Origin: Levilactobacillus andaensis
Lineage (GTDB): Bacteria > Bacillota > Bacilli > Lactobacillales > Lactobacillaceae
Assembly (NCBI RefSeq): GCF_016861695.1
Contig: NZ_BOLP01000004.1
Coordinates: 310,001 to 374,000 of the forward strand
Length of the DNA: 64,000 nucleotides
Direction of reading: 5' to 3'
Shown here: positions 1 through 9,264 of the stretch, piece by piece
How the letters are laid out: every line of letters begins with the position of its first letter
Position numbering within the stretch: the first letter of the stretch is position 1
Program-made: the position numbers and the translations under genes
Notes under the pieces: generated by a model
The model's database searches: none
What the model was told of the DNA's origin: nothing
What the model saw: only the letters and a program-made list of their open reading frames with translations

Positions 1-446
1 CCAATGACACACCCGTTGCCTTGACGACCGAACCCGCCTTCCGCGAAGAAAACTTTGGCTTCTTTGAAGGGATGGACACTGGCATGACTTGGCACACGGT
101 GGGAACTCCAATTGGTCTGGACTCCTTCAACGCTATGATCGCCAAACTCACCATCGAAAAAACAAAGGACATGTTCAAGGCCCAAGACCCCTTTGGCGAT
201 GCTGAAGATAACGCTGAGTTCTGGGCACGGGTTCAACCCGGCTTGGACAAAGTCGTTGCCGCAGCCAGCGATGGCGACCGCATCCTGATTGCCACCCACA
301 GTACGACCATCCGGAGCATCGTGTCAAAATATTCCGACATCGACGTCTCCGTTGCCGTTGATAACGGTAGTATCACCAAGCTAACCGTGAAAGACGGCCA
401 CTACAAAGTCAATTACTATAACAATACTGAGGGTAAAGTGAAATAA
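1..446 (+). CDS. Histidine phosphatase (phosphoglycerate mutase-like) family protein, 5' partial
   Basis: The frame is open from the window edge (codons from base 3) and ends at TAA 444-446, so the N-terminal RHG catalytic motif lies outside. The visible 147 residues match the rest of the histidine phosphatase fold: FREENFGFFEGM is the region after the first catalytic pocket, and IATHST carries the second catalytic His. It is a paralogue of the complete gene at 52621-53286, which has FREEFYGYYEG and MISHGNT at the same places. Such proteins remove phosphate from small phospho-metabolites or phosphoproteins; the substrate cannot be told here. A strong terminator follows directly, so it is the last gene of its transcript. 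Confidence 0.85.
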   Translation, partial: NDTPVALTTEPAFREENFGFFEGMDTGMTWHTVGTPIGLDSFNAMIAKLTIEKTKDMFKAQDPFGDAEDNAEFWARVQPGLDKVVAAASDGDRILIATHSTTIRSIVSKYSDIDVSVAVDNGSITKLTVKDGHYKVNYYNNTEGKVK

Positions 447-459
447 CATCCCTACAGTG

Positions 460-497
460 AAGGCTCCGCCGACGATGATGTCAGCGGAGCCTTTTTC
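460..497 (+). terminator. Intrinsic terminator after the histidine phosphatase
   Basis: A 9-bp stem, AGGCTCCGC (461-469) with GCGGAGCCT (484-492), is followed by a T run. It begins 14 bases after the stop codon. Confidence 0.85.
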
Positions 498-590
498 TGT
501 ATTTGCCAAGTTGAAAGTTGGAAGCATCCCAATACTGTTTAAGCCCGGTATAACAACGATATTACCGTAAAAATTAGGCAACCGAGTCCA

Positions 591-750
591 TCCTTCGCCT
601 TACCGGCCGCCAGATATGGACTTACACAGTAGTTTTCTGTCGATTAGGAAGATGATCCAGAAATCGTTATCCATTGAACCAAAGATATTGAGTCCGTAAG
701 CCTTTCAGCAGTTGTTGTGATAGAACACAACCTGAGCCGGAGTGCGGACG
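591..750 (+). repeat. B-A composite repeat, both modules internally deleted
   Basis: It starts with the B-module end TTCGCCTTACCGGCCGCCAG, then jumps after CAGATATGG straight to the other B end CTTACACAGTAGTTTTCTG. It ends with GAGCCGGAGTGCGG, which is module A collapsed between its two terminal GCCGG matches. The order B then A on the + strand matches the other composites. The rest of 498-775 holds no gene that I can see. Confidence 0.65.
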
Positions 751-775
751 TTCTTAGCCACCCTCACCACAATCG

Positions 776-810
776 AAAAAGCACCGCAGCCATCACAGCC
801 GCAGTGCTTT
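776..810 (-). terminator. Intrinsic terminator of the opp operon
   Basis: On the minus strand AAAGCACTGCGGCTG pairs imperfectly with the following GGCTGCGGTGCTTT and leads into a T run. It lies 6 bases after the oppF stop codon. Confidence 0.75.
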
Positions 811-815
811 CAACT

Positions 816-1775
816 TTACTTTTTAATCAATGAAGCCTCATGTGCGCGCTGAGTGTACATGTCGATTTCATCATCGGCAGCACGAACCCAGTGATGGGGC
901 GCGATTTCAACCAACGTCCGTTCCTTACCATCGTTTTCGTTGCTGCCATCGTACGCAATTTCTTCCCGTGTCCGTTCGAATTCGGGATCAGGAACTGGGA
1001 CGGCAGACAACAGACTCTTGGTGTAATCGTGCAACGGGTGGGCGTAGATTTCGTCAGAATCAGCGATTTCCAGCATCCGACCGTAGTGCATGACCCCAAT
1101 GCGGTCTGAAATGTACTTGACCATGGACAAGTCATGGGCGATGAACAGGTACGTTAAGCCCTGTTCACGCTGAAGCTTCTTCATCAAGTTGACCACTTGG
1201 GCTTGAATCGACACGTCCAAAGCGGAGATGGGTTCATCGGCGATCACGAACTTAGGATCAACGGCCAAGGCCCGGGCAATCCCGATCCGTTGACGTTGCC
1301 CACCAGAGAATTCGTGGGGATATCGACTGGAGTGGTCCTTGTTCAGACCGACCGTTTCCAGTAAGTCCTCGACCTTTTTACTCCGGTCAGCATCGTCTTT
1401 GGCCAAATGGTTGATGTCGATTCCTTCGGCCACGATGTCCTTGACCTTCATCCGCGGGTTCAGTGAGGCGTACGGGTCTTGGAAAATCATTTGCATGTCT
1501 TGGCGGAACTCACGTTGTTCGGCCTTGCTAGTAAATGTATCAACGTTCTTACCGTTGAACAGAATCTCACCAGCGGTTGGTTCGTACAAGTGAATGATGG
1601 CCCGACCGGTCGTGGTCTTCCCAGAACCGGATTCCCCAACGAGTCCAAAGGTCTCACCCTTGTAGATATCGAAGGAGATATCATCAACGGCACGAACTTC
1701 ATCGGGCTTTCCCACGTTGAAGTACTGTTTGAGGTGCTTGACCTCGAGGATTTTTTCGGCATTTTCGTAGTCCAT
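816..1775 (-). CDS. oppF: Oligopeptide ABC transporter ATP-binding protein OppF
   Basis: This 319-residue protein is one of the two ATPases that power oligopeptide uptake through the OppBC membrane channel. Walker A is GESGSGKTT (about residue 47), the ABC signature is FSGGQRQRIGIARAL, and Walker B is FVIADEP, followed by the D-loop SALD and the switch His in IAHDLS. The C-terminal extension after residue 255 is the usual oligopeptide-binding-cassette tail. The start overlaps the oppD stop as TAATG, so the two are translationally coupled. OppF is told from OppD by position and by the shorter length. Peptides imported this way probably feed the peptidases at 18521-22486. Confidence 0.93.
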   Translation of the reverse strand: MDYENAEKILEVKHLKQYFNVGKPDEVRAVDDISFDIYKGETFGLVGESGSGKTTTGRAIIHLYEPTAGEILFNGKNVDTFTSKAEQREFRQDMQMIFQDPYASLNPRMKVKDIVAEGIDINHLAKDDADRSKKVEDLLETVGLNKDHSSRYPHEFSGGQRQRIGIARALAVDPKFVIADEPISALDVSIQAQVVNLMKKLQREQGLTYLFIAHDLSMVKYISDRIGVMHYGRMLEIADSDEIYAHPLHDYTKSLLSAVPVPDPEFERTREEIAYDGSNENDGKERTLVEIAPHHWVRAADDEIDMYTQRAHEASLIKK

Positions 1776-2875
1776 TATTGCTGTTCCTCCTCTTCTTCAA
1801 CTGGAATGCTTGGCCGTTGTTGCTTGACCAAGTTCTTTTGCATCTCAGCGTACTTCTTTTGCCGCGCGACGATTTGGTCGGGCGGCGTTACCTTAGGGGC
1901 ATCCGGATGCAGTAGCCAAGTTGCGGCATAGTGCGTGTCGGATACCTTAAAGAATGGGGGTTCTTGTTCCGTGTCGATCTTCAGTGCGTAGGCGTTCCGA
2001 GCGGCAAAGGCATCCCCAGTTGGCGGATCCAATAAGTCCGGTGGCGTCCCTGGAATCGATGGCAATTCATCGCCACCGGTGTCCAGTGTTGGCATCGAGC
2101 TCAACAGGCCCCACGTGTACGGGTGCTTCGGGTTGTAGAAGATTTCATCAACCGTCCCGTATTCAACGATTTTCCCAGCATACATGACGGCGACCCGGTC
2201 GGCCATGCCGGCCACGACACCCAAGTCATGCGTGATGAAAATGATCGACGTGGAGATCTTGTCTTGCAATTCCTTCATCAAATTCAGAATCTGGGCCTGA
2301 ATCGTCACGTCCAATGCGGTCGTGGGTTCATCGGCAATCAGAATTTCTGGGTAGTTGATCAAGGCAATGGCAATGACGATTCGTTGCCGCATCCCACCTG
2401 AGAATTGGTGCGGATAGTCATTGATCCGGTTTTCAGCGTCGGTGATGCCGACTAATTTCATCATTTCCAAAGCTTGTGCTAAGGCTTTTTCTTTCTTCAT
2501 ACCCTTGTGAACCATCAGGGGTTCGGCGATTTGCCGCCCAATCTTCATGGTTGGGTCCAAAGAGGTCATTGGGTCTTGGAAAATTTCGGCGATATCTTGG
2601 CCGCGAATGCCTTCCATTTCCTTTTCTGACTTCTTTAAGAGGTCTTCGCCCTTGTACATGATGGTCCCGCTGGTAATATCAGCGTTCCGGGCGTTCAAGC
2701 CCATGATTGTCCGGGTGGTTACGGATTTACCGGAACCGGATTCCCCAACGATGGCCAGGGTCTCCCCTTTACGTAAATCAAAGCTAACGTTCCGGATTGC
2801 CTTAACGTCACCGGCATAGGTCTTGAAGTTAACTTGTAAGTTGCGCACTTCCAAAATATCTTTTTCGTTATCCAT
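1775..2875 (-). CDS. oppD: Oligopeptide ABC transporter ATP-binding protein OppD
   Basis: This 366-residue ATPase partners OppF. Walker A is GESGSGKSV, the signature is FSGGMRQRIVIAIAL, Walker B is ILIADEPTTALD, and the switch His is in FITHDLG. The oligopeptide-type C-terminal region includes the motif PHPYTWGLL and the proline-rich stretch LPSIPGTPPDLLDPPTG, which is typical of OppD/DppD. The protein ends in an acidic tail (VEEEEEQQ), a small local oddity. It lies 13 bases after oppC and overlaps oppF by one base. Confidence 0.93.
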   Translation of the reverse strand: MDNEKDILEVRNLQVNFKTYAGDVKAIRNVSFDLRKGETLAIVGESGSGKSVTTRTIMGLNARNADITSGTIMYKGEDLLKKSEKEMEGIRGQDIAEIFQDPMTSLDPTMKIGRQIAEPLMVHKGMKKEKALAQALEMMKLVGITDAENRINDYPHQFSGGMRQRIVIAIALINYPEILIADEPTTALDVTIQAQILNLMKELQDKISTSIIFITHDLGVVAGMADRVAVMYAGKIVEYGTVDEIFYNPKHPYTWGLLSSMPTLDTGGDELPSIPGTPPDLLDPPTGDAFAARNAYALKIDTEQEPPFFKVSDTHYAATWLLHPDAPKVTPPDQIVARQKKYAEMQKNLVKQQRPSIPVEEEEEQQ

Positions 2876-2888
2876 GACGTGACTTCAC

Positions 2889-3914
2889 CTACTCTTTCGT
2901 CCGCGGGTCAAACGCATCCCGCAAGCCATCACCCAAGAGGTTGAAGGCTAACATGATGATGGAAAGAATCAACGCTGGCCACCACATTTGATATGGCAGG
3001 AATTGGAAGTTCTTCTGTCCATCGTTTAACAACGTCCCTAGTGAAGCCTGTGGTGAGGAAATCCCAATCCCAATGTAGGATAAGGTGGCTTCGAAGAAGA
3101 TGGCGTTCGGGATGGTAAACATCGTATTAATAATGATGACACTCGAGAGGTTCGGGAGCAAGTGTTTAAAGGCGATCTTAATCGGTCGCTCACCCAGCGT
3201 TCTAGCCGCCAAGATAAATTCTTGTTCCTTCAACTCCAACGTCTGCGCTCGGACTAGCCGGGCCATGTTGACCCAGGATGTCAGCGCGATGGCGATAATG
3301 ATCGAGGCCATCCCAGGCTTCAGAATCAAGATCAGCAGGACGATAACGACTAAGTTAGGAATGGAGAGGATGATTTCAATGATCCGTTGCATGATGGTAT
3401 CAATGCGACCACCCTTCCAGCCGGAGAACATCCCATACGTGACCCCAATCGTTAAGTCAAATAACGTGGCCACTAACGCGATGATCAAGGAAATCCGCGT
3501 CCCGTAAAGAACACGAGAGAACAGGTCCCGACCTAAGTAGTCGGTCCCCATGATGTAATGCGCACCACTGGCACCAGCTGCCTTGTAGGCGTCGATCCGT
3601 TCGCCAGCTTGGACCAAGGTCCCGTTAAACCCGTTAATACTAATACCGGGAATCTTAGAGGGTAAGTTGGCATAGGCTGGGTGCACGGCGTTCGGGTCGT
3701 GTGGTGAAACGAAGATGGACCCAAAGGCCATGATGAAGATGACAACCAGCACGATCAAGGAGACCCAAGCCCCCTTGTTCTTCTTTAACCGCCGCCATGC
3801 ATCTTGCGCGAAGGTCAGAGAAGGTGCTGCAATTTTTTCACTATCTAACGCCGCCCGATCATCGGACGTAATTGGCTTAAAGCTATCTTCAGGGAGTTTT
3901 ACTGTATCTGCCAT
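2889..3914 (-). CDS. oppC: Oligopeptide ABC transporter permease OppC
   Basis: A 341-residue inner subunit of the peptide channel. It has a hydrophilic N-terminus of about 45 residues, one membrane segment (VSLIVLVVIFIMAFGSIFV), an extracytoplasmic loop, then five membrane segments. The ATPase-coupling EAA loop is seen as AARTLGERPIKIAFKHLLPN, and YLGRDLFSRVLYG before the second segment is characteristic of OppC/DppC. It lies 11 bases after oppB and 13 bases before oppD. Confidence 0.92.
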   Translation of the reverse strand: MADTVKLPEDSFKPITSDDRAALDSEKIAAPSLTFAQDAWRRLKKNKGAWVSLIVLVVIFIMAFGSIFVSPHDPNAVHPAYANLPSKIPGISINGFNGTLVQAGERIDAYKAAGASGAHYIMGTDYLGRDLFSRVLYGTRISLIIALVATLFDLTIGVTYGMFSGWKGGRIDTIMQRIIEIILSIPNLVVIVLLILILKPGMASIIIAIALTSWVNMARLVRAQTLELKEQEFILAARTLGERPIKIAFKHLLPNLSSVIIINTMFTIPNAIFFEATLSYIGIGISSPQASLGTLLNDGQKNFQFLPYQMWWPALILSIIMLAFNLLGDGLRDAFDPRTKE

Positions 3915-3925
3915 TTATTTACCTC

Positions 3926-4855
3926 CTAGTTAGCCTTTCCTGTGAGCCGAATCCGTGGGTCAACGATTCCGTAAAGGATATCCGTGATCAACAGAACGAC
4001 ACACAACATGAATGAATAGACGATGGTTAAGCCCATGATGGTCGGGTAGTCGTTGGTCAAGACGGACTTGACGAATTGTTCCCCGATACCAGGAATGGAG
4101 AAAATGTTTTCAACAACCATGGACCCGGTCATGATGTTCACGGCCAGTGGCCCCACGATGGTAATCAGCGGAATTAAACTATTCCGAAGCGCATGGTGGT
4201 AGATCACACCGGTTTTGCTCAGCCCCTTGGCCTTAGCCAACTCAATGTAATCCGAACTCAACACGTCGACCATTTCGGTCCGGACGAACCGGGCGGACTC
4301 GGCCAACGGTTGCGCCCCCAAGGCTAAGGTTGGCAATACCGTGTAGATAAAGCCACCCCATTCAGCGATTGGGAACCAACCAGCCTTCAAGCCTAAGTAA
4401 TACTGTAATAGTACGGCTAGGACGAAGGAAGGAATTGAAATCCCTAAAATAGAAACCACCGTGGTCGTCGTATCAACCCACGTGTTTTGCTTCATTGCAC
4501 CGAAGGCACCGATGATGACTCCCAAAATGACCCCAACGATCATGGCTTGCAGCCCAATCTGCAAGGATGGTCCGATCCGACTTGAAATCAAGTAGGAAAC
4601 GGGTTGGTCACTGAATTGGAAGGAAGTTCCAAAATCACCTTTGACCGCACCAGCCAGGTACAGCAAGTATTGTTGCCAAACCGGTTTGTTCAAACCATAC
4701 TGTTCGTAAATCAGATGAATCTGACTCTTAGAGAGCTTGGCTTGGTTGGTCAGTGGCGTCCCGGGCAACAACTTCATCAGGAAAAACGTCACGGTAATCA
4801 CAATGAATAAGGTCAGGATCAGATAGAAGATCCGCTTTGCTAGGTACTTTGCCAT
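3926..4855 (-). CDS. oppB: Oligopeptide ABC transporter permease OppB
   Basis: A 309-residue permease that begins MAKYLAKRIFYLIL. I chose the ATG at 4853-4855 because GAGAGG lies 7 bases upstream; a longer TTG start at 4870 would overlap that site. The first membrane segment, a long loop (KLLPGTP...YGLNKPVWQQYL) and five further segments are typical of OppB. The EAA coupling loop is AKAKGLSKTGVIYHHALRNS. It is preceded by an intergenic hairpin that separates it from oppA. Confidence 0.92.
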   Translation of the reverse strand: MAKYLAKRIFYLILTLFIVITVTFFLMKLLPGTPLTNQAKLSKSQIHLIYEQYGLNKPVWQQYLLYLAGAVKGDFGTSFQFSDQPVSYLISSRIGPSLQIGLQAMIVGVILGVIIGAFGAMKQNTWVDTTTTVVSILGISIPSFVLAVLLQYYLGLKAGWFPIAEWGGFIYTVLPTLALGAQPLAESARFVRTEMVDVLSSDYIELAKAKGLSKTGVIYHHALRNSLIPLITIVGPLAVNIMTGSMVVENIFSIPGIGEQFVKSVLTNDYPTIMGLTIVYSFMLCVVLLITDILYGIVDPRIRLTGKAN

Positions 4856-4959
4856 TTGTTTACCTCTCAATCAGTAGACTTATTCGTTACCGTTAAGTTG
4901 TCAAACTTAACAAAAACTCCACGAAAACAACAAGACAATAAATGATTGCAATAATACCG

Positions 4960-4995
4960 AAAAGTAAGGATCAACTCGCGTTAATCCTTACTCCC
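4960..4995 (-). terminator. oppA-oppB intergenic hairpin (weak terminator or RNA stabiliser)
   Basis: GTAAGGAT (4964-4971) pairs perfectly with ATCCTTAC (4984-4991) around a 12-base loop, and a short T run follows on the minus strand. Such hairpins after the binding-protein gene usually let oppA be expressed above the rest of the operon. Confidence 0.5.
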
Positions 4996-5049
4996 CGATA
5001 AAACTTATTAAGTCGGTTACCCGACAGTAATCACTGAGTTAACAAAAAC

Positions 5050-6672
5050 TTACTTGATGTAAGCCTTACTGAAGTCCCAGTTAGCGCCGGTTGGGAAGTA
5101 AACCAATCCCTGAACCTTAGACTTGACGAGTTGGGCTTTCCCTTGTTGGTAAACTGGGATGATCCCTTGTTCGTTCAAGATGGTCTTTTGTGCGTTAACC
5201 AAATCGTTCCAACGAGCAGAAGTGTTGTTAGCGTCCTTACCAGTTGCATCGCCTACGTAAGTATCGTAAGCCTTGGAAGACCACTTCCCGTTGTTGTAAG
5301 AGTTACCAGAAGTGAAGAGTGATAAGAAGGAGATTGGGTCTGGGAAGTCGGCACCCCATGCGGAGATAACGGCATCGAAGTCACCACTTTGTGAACGTGC
5401 AAGCCGGGTCTTGAATGGCAAGTTGCTGTTCGTGACCTTGATGTTGCCCAACTTAGCCCATTGACTTTGAATGAATTCAGCTGAGTTCTTACCAGCTGGC
5501 GTATCGTCAGCGGTTAAGGTCATTGAGTAGCTTGAACGACCAGTTTCCTTCAGAGCTTCCTTCCAAAGTTGCTTAGCTTTCTTCAGGTTGTAGCTCGTAG
5601 CTGAAGGAACAGCGGCATCGGTGTTGAAGTCCTTACCCTTGTTTTCAGCCAAACCAGTTGAAACTAAACCGGTTGAAACCGTTGAACCATCTTGGAGCAC
5701 CTTGTTTACAAATTGGTTCCGGTTGATGGCCATTGATAAGGCTTGACGAGCCTTCTTGTTCTTCATCATTGAATCTTTCTTTTCGTTCAATTCAATGTAG
5801 AAGGTTGAAGCACTCTTCCGTTCAACGTACTGCTTAGAGTTCTTGTAGTTCTTGGGTTGTTGACCACTCAGGTAAGTTGCATCCAGCTTGCCACTTTGGT
5901 ACTGACTCAAAGCCGTTTGCGGATCCTTCATCGTCTTGAAGTTGACTTTCTTCAGTTTAACATTCTTTGCGTCCCAGTACTTAGTGTTTTTGCTCATTGA
6001 CCAGTTATCAGACGTCCCAGTCCAGTATGTCAACTTGAATGGACCGTTGTAGACGTTATCCTGGGCGTTCGTTGCGTATTTCTTACCGTATTTTTGAACG
6101 ACTGATTCATTTTGTGGGAAGAACATTGGACTTGCTACCAATGAAGGGAAGTAACTAGTTGCTTGTGTTAACGTGACAACAACCTTGTAATCCCCAACGG
6201 CCTTAATTCCTAAAGTAGAAACGGCCTTCTTCTTGTTCATGATGGCGTTTGCGTTCTTAACCTGCGCGTACATGTAAGCGTACTGTGAAGCTGTCTTCGG
6301 GTTGACCGTCCGTTGCCAGGCGTAAACGAAGTCTTTGGCGGTTACCTTGTCGCCGTTGCTCCAGTTAGACTTCCGTAAATTGAAGGTGTAAGTCTTCCCA
6401 TCCTTAGAAACCTTGTAGCTCTTGGCTACCCCAGGATGAATGCTACTGTTCTTACCGATCCGTAAGAGACCTTCGCCGGTGTTGTTAATGGTTTCCCCTG
6501 AAACGACATCAGTTGCGGTAGAAGAGTCCATTGATGGTAATGCTGAACTTTCCATCCAATTTAACGTTTGCTTGCTGGATTCTGAGCTGTTAGATGATGA
6601 CCCACACGCTGCGAGTAGAACCGCCGCGAACGTTGCCACCGTCCCTAGTTTGACTGCCGAATTAATCTTCAT
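5050..6672 (-). CDS. oppA: Oligopeptide ABC transporter substrate-binding lipoprotein OppA
   Basis: A 540-residue extracellular binding protein of the SBP_bac_5 family that captures peptides for OppBCDF. A signal peptide ends in the lipobox LLAAC, so Cys23 should carry the lipid anchor. A Ser/Asn-rich linker follows, then the typical blocks TFNLRKSNWSNGDKVTAKDF, NGPFKLTYW and ARQALSMAINR. I chose the ATG at 6672 (MKINSAVKL), which has GAGGGG upstream, over an upstream start at 6705. It is the first gene of the opp operon. About 790 bases of non-coding DNA lie upstream. Confidence 0.93.
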   Translation of the reverse strand: MKINSAVKLGTVATFAAVLLAACGSSSNSSESSKQTLNWMESSALPSMDSSTATDVVSGETINNTGEGLLRIGKNSSIHPGVAKSYKVSKDGKTYTFNLRKSNWSNGDKVTAKDFVYAWQRTVNPKTASQYAYMYAQVKNANAIMNKKKAVSTLGIKAVGDYKVVVTLTQATSYFPSLVASPMFFPQNESVVQKYGKKYATNAQDNVYNGPFKLTYWTGTSDNWSMSKNTKYWDAKNVKLKKVNFKTMKDPQTALSQYQSGKLDATYLSGQQPKNYKNSKQYVERKSASTFYIELNEKKDSMMKNKKARQALSMAINRNQFVNKVLQDGSTVSTGLVSTGLAENKGKDFNTDAAVPSATSYNLKKAKQLWKEALKETGRSSYSMTLTADDTPAGKNSAEFIQSQWAKLGNIKVTNSNLPFKTRLARSQSGDFDAVISAWGADFPDPISFLSLFTSGNSYNNGKWSSKAYDTYVGDATGKDANNTSARWNDLVNAQKTILNEQGIIPVYQQGKAQLVKSKVQGLVYFPTGANWDFSKAYIK

Positions 6673-6873
6673 TTTAATTCCAACCCCTCTTAGTTGTTTG
6701 AGCAATGAATTGACAACCTCAAATTTGATGTTTCCAATTGTATATTAGAAATCAATTAAAATCAATGGTAAATGATAAATTATTTTAACAAACTAGTTTT
6801 AAACGTTGGTGTATCAGCATTCAAAATGAAAAATTAAAATCCGATGTCACATTTAAAACGAGTAAAAATAAGC

Positions 6874-6898
6874 TTTTCTGCATACGATATGCAGAAAA
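6874..6898. promoter_or_regulatory. Perfect 11-bp inverted repeat upstream of oppA
   Basis: TTTTCTGCATA (6874-6884) and TATGCAGAAAA (6888-6898) are separated by CGA. There is no T run fit for a strong terminator, so an operator about 200 bases before oppA is the simplest reading. The binding protein is unknown. Confidence 0.35.
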
Positions 6899-6996
6899 AT
6901 GGCTATAATCTGGCAAACTTAGTCATGATTTACTCACAAAGCTATTACCTGTTGTTCACAGTTAGTAAACTCTCATAATTCGGTTAAATATACTGA

Positions 6997-7361
6997 TTGC
7001 ACGACGGCTGCCAGGGATTATGCCTGACCTCCTCCGACTCTGATTAGTCACTAACCTGATTGATTTGCACCGCATATAGGCGTTGACACAGTGGCACATA
7101 AATCATCTAGCAGATTCACCATAGACTAATCGACACATAACCATAACAACAACGATATCTTTTGAATTTACTTCGCCATTATTACCTTAGAACCTCCATG
7201 TAAGCTGAGAGGTCGCCAGATATGGGCTCAGGCGCGTCGTTCTACTTGGTCGGCGTTTCCGGCCGGCTTAGTAGAAAACCAATCTTGAAGACTCGGCACT
7301 TTCGAGGCTTCAAGTTGCGTTCGCACCGTTCCAGCCCATATCTGGCGGCCGGTAAGGCGAA
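6997..7361 (-). repeat. Composite repeat, B-A on the minus strand (A internally deleted, B full)
   Basis: Seen from the + strand, a shortened A (CGGCTGCCAGGGATTATGCCTG joined to ACCTCCTCCGACTCTG) is followed by a linker of about 155 bases. A full reverse B follows, from TAAGCTGAGAGG (7201) to CCGGTAAGGCGA (7361). The linker resembles the one in the copy at 18123-18456 (CTGATTGATTT, GCATATAGGCGTT versus GCATGTAGGTGTT). Confidence 0.8.
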
Positions 7362-7459
7362 TAAAACGCCCAACCAGCATTGGAAAAAGCGTTAATTTAC
7401 CGACGATAGCCGATGAGCATGTTATACTCATCTTATAGACAATTAAGGAGGGTGATCCT

Positions 7460-8737
7460 TTGGAAGAAGCCCCACGAACACCGGTCATTACGATTGGGTT
7501 AAATGCTGGTCAAGCCACGTTTAACTACTCGATGACCGAACTGAAGAATCTGGTAGAAGCAAACAACATGACCGTCGTTGAGGAGATTCAACAAGCCTTG
7601 GCAAAGCCACAACCTGGTACTTATTTTGGGACCGGGAAAGTTGAAGAGCTGGCCACGATTGTTGCTGACGATGGCGTCGATATCATTGTCGTTAACGATG
7701 AACTGACGCCCAGCCAGATTCGGAACCTCGAAAACGTCACGAAAGCCCGGATCATTGACCGGACCGGTTTGATTCTGGAAATCTTCGCTAACCGGGCACA
7801 ATCCCGCGAAGCTAAATTACAGGTCCAATTGGCCATGCTGCAATACCAACTGCCCCGGCTGCACACCAGCGCCTCACAACGACTGGACCAACAGACCGGT
7901 AGCGGTGGTGGCGGTGGCTTTACCAACCGTGGTGCCGGTGAATCTCAGACTGAAATGAGTCGTCGGACCATTCAACGGTCCATCAACCATGTCAACCATG
8001 AGTTGAAGGAAATCAATCAAGCAGCTGCGACCCAACGCCAACAACGGGAACGCAATCAACTGCCTTCCGTGGCCTTGGTCGGTTATACCAACGCTGGGAA
8101 ATCAACGCTGATGAACGCCTTAGTCCGGCAGTTTGGGAAGAGCGAAGAAAAACAAGTCTTCGTTAAAAACATGTTGTTCGCGACGTTGGATACCAGCGTC
8201 CGGCAACTAACCTTCCCCGACCAAAAGAAGATGCTCCTCAGCGATACCGTTGGGTTTGTTAGCCAATTGCCAACTCAATTGGTTCAAGCCTTCCGCTCCA
8301 CGTTAGCCGAAGCAGCCAGCGCCGACCTCTTAATTCAGGTCGTTGACTATGCTGACCCTAACCGTGAAGCCATGATGGCGACGACGGAACAGACACTACA
8401 CGAAATTGGTGTTAATGATGTTCCGATGATCACGGTCTTCAACAAGGCTGATTTGACCGAAGCCGACTACCCAAGTCGTGCTGGTGACCAACTCATCCTG
8501 TCGGCACAAGACGACGCCTCCATTAAGATGCTCGTCGATGCCATGAAGGAAAAGGTCTTCCACGACTACGTCACTGCTGACTTCCTGATTCCATTTGCAG
8601 ATGGCGATGTTGTGGCCTACCTCAACGATAACGCGCATGTCCTCAGCACGTATTACGCAGCTGAAGGCACCGCACTCAAGGTTGAACTTCAAAAAGCCGA
8701 CTTCGACCGCTTCAAAAAGTACGTCGTGACCGACTAA
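7460..8737 (+). CDS. hflX: GTPase HflX
   Basis: A 425-residue ribosome-associated GTPase; HflX proteins split stalled or heat-damaged 70S ribosomes. The N-terminal HflX domain has the GTYFGTGKVEEL glycine-rich motif. A helical linker with the Gly-rich turn GSGGGGGFTNRGAGESQTE follows. The G domain shows G1 GYTNAGKS, G2 within TLDTSVR, G3 DTVGF and G4 NKAD. The start is TTG 7460-7462 with AAGGAGGG 7 bases upstream. It stands alone between the opp operon and a terminator. Confidence 0.95.
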   Translation: MEEAPRTPVITIGLNAGQATFNYSMTELKNLVEANNMTVVEEIQQALAKPQPGTYFGTGKVEELATIVADDGVDIIVVNDELTPSQIRNLENVTKARIIDRTGLILEIFANRAQSREAKLQVQLAMLQYQLPRLHTSASQRLDQQTGSGGGGGFTNRGAGESQTEMSRRTIQRSINHVNHELKEINQAAATQRQQRERNQLPSVALVGYTNAGKSTLMNALVRQFGKSEEKQVFVKNMLFATLDTSVRQLTFPDQKKMLLSDTVGFVSQLPTQLVQAFRSTLAEAASADLLIQVVDYADPNREAMMATTEQTLHEIGVNDVPMITVFNKADLTEADYPSRAGDQLILSAQDDASIKMLVDAMKEKVFHDYVTADFLIPFADGDVVAYLNDNAHVLSTYYAAEGTALKVELQKADFDRFKKYVVTD

Positions 8738-8757
8738 AAAGTTTTCCGGTTTATATG

Positions 8758-8797
8758 AAAAGCGCCCCACCAATTTCTAGTTGGTGAGACGCTTTTT
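8758..8797 (+). terminator. Intrinsic terminator after hflX
   Basis: AAGCGCCCCACCAA pairs with TTGGTGAGACGCTT with two mismatches, then a T run follows. Confidence 0.85.
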
Positions 8798-8999
8798 TGA
8801 TGTCACTATTTTTCTTGCCTTCTTTGCTGTGTGGTGTCTTGATGAGATATTTAGCACCAATCCCTGAGAATCTATCTAAGATTGAATGGGTATACGAGAA
8901 GTTAAGCTCGGATGGCACTCCATGGAGATAGTCATACATCTAACTTAAATTCAAAACTTGTTTTAGAAGTCAACGTCTATCTTGGACGAAACACAATCG

Positions 9000-9192
9000 A
9001 AGCCGGAGGAAACCAGGGATGTAGCCAGCCGTGGAGGTGCTGTTGGCTGGCGATTCATCAGCCAGCTTACAGCACGGGCGACTTTGAAGACACGCGGTCT
9101 TCGTGGCTTCAAATCGAGCGAGAAGACTGGTGGCCTTCCAGGCTGAAGCGTCCCCACAGCAGGCGGAATTCCTGGTAGCCGGAGTGCGACCC
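9000..9192 (+). repeat. Module A repeat, full length
   Basis: It runs from AAGCCGGAGGAAACCAGGGA to GGTAGCCGGAGTGCG. Internal stem-loops include TTTGAAG/CTTCAAA and AGACTGG with CCAGGCT. The left part of this gap (8798-8999) shows nothing I can support as a gene. Confidence 0.9.
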
Positions 9193-9264
9193 TATCACAG
9201 CAATCTGCTTTCAATACAAAAATAGCCGACAACTAAACCGTCATCGACTACCAATTTACACATA

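Noticed and set aside
8751-8939. 62-residue frame on the minus strand (MYDYLHGVPSELNF...)
   Set aside because: It looks somewhat protein-like, but there is no ribosome binding site and its 3' end is the hflX terminator hairpin. A remnant is possible; I cannot support a gene.
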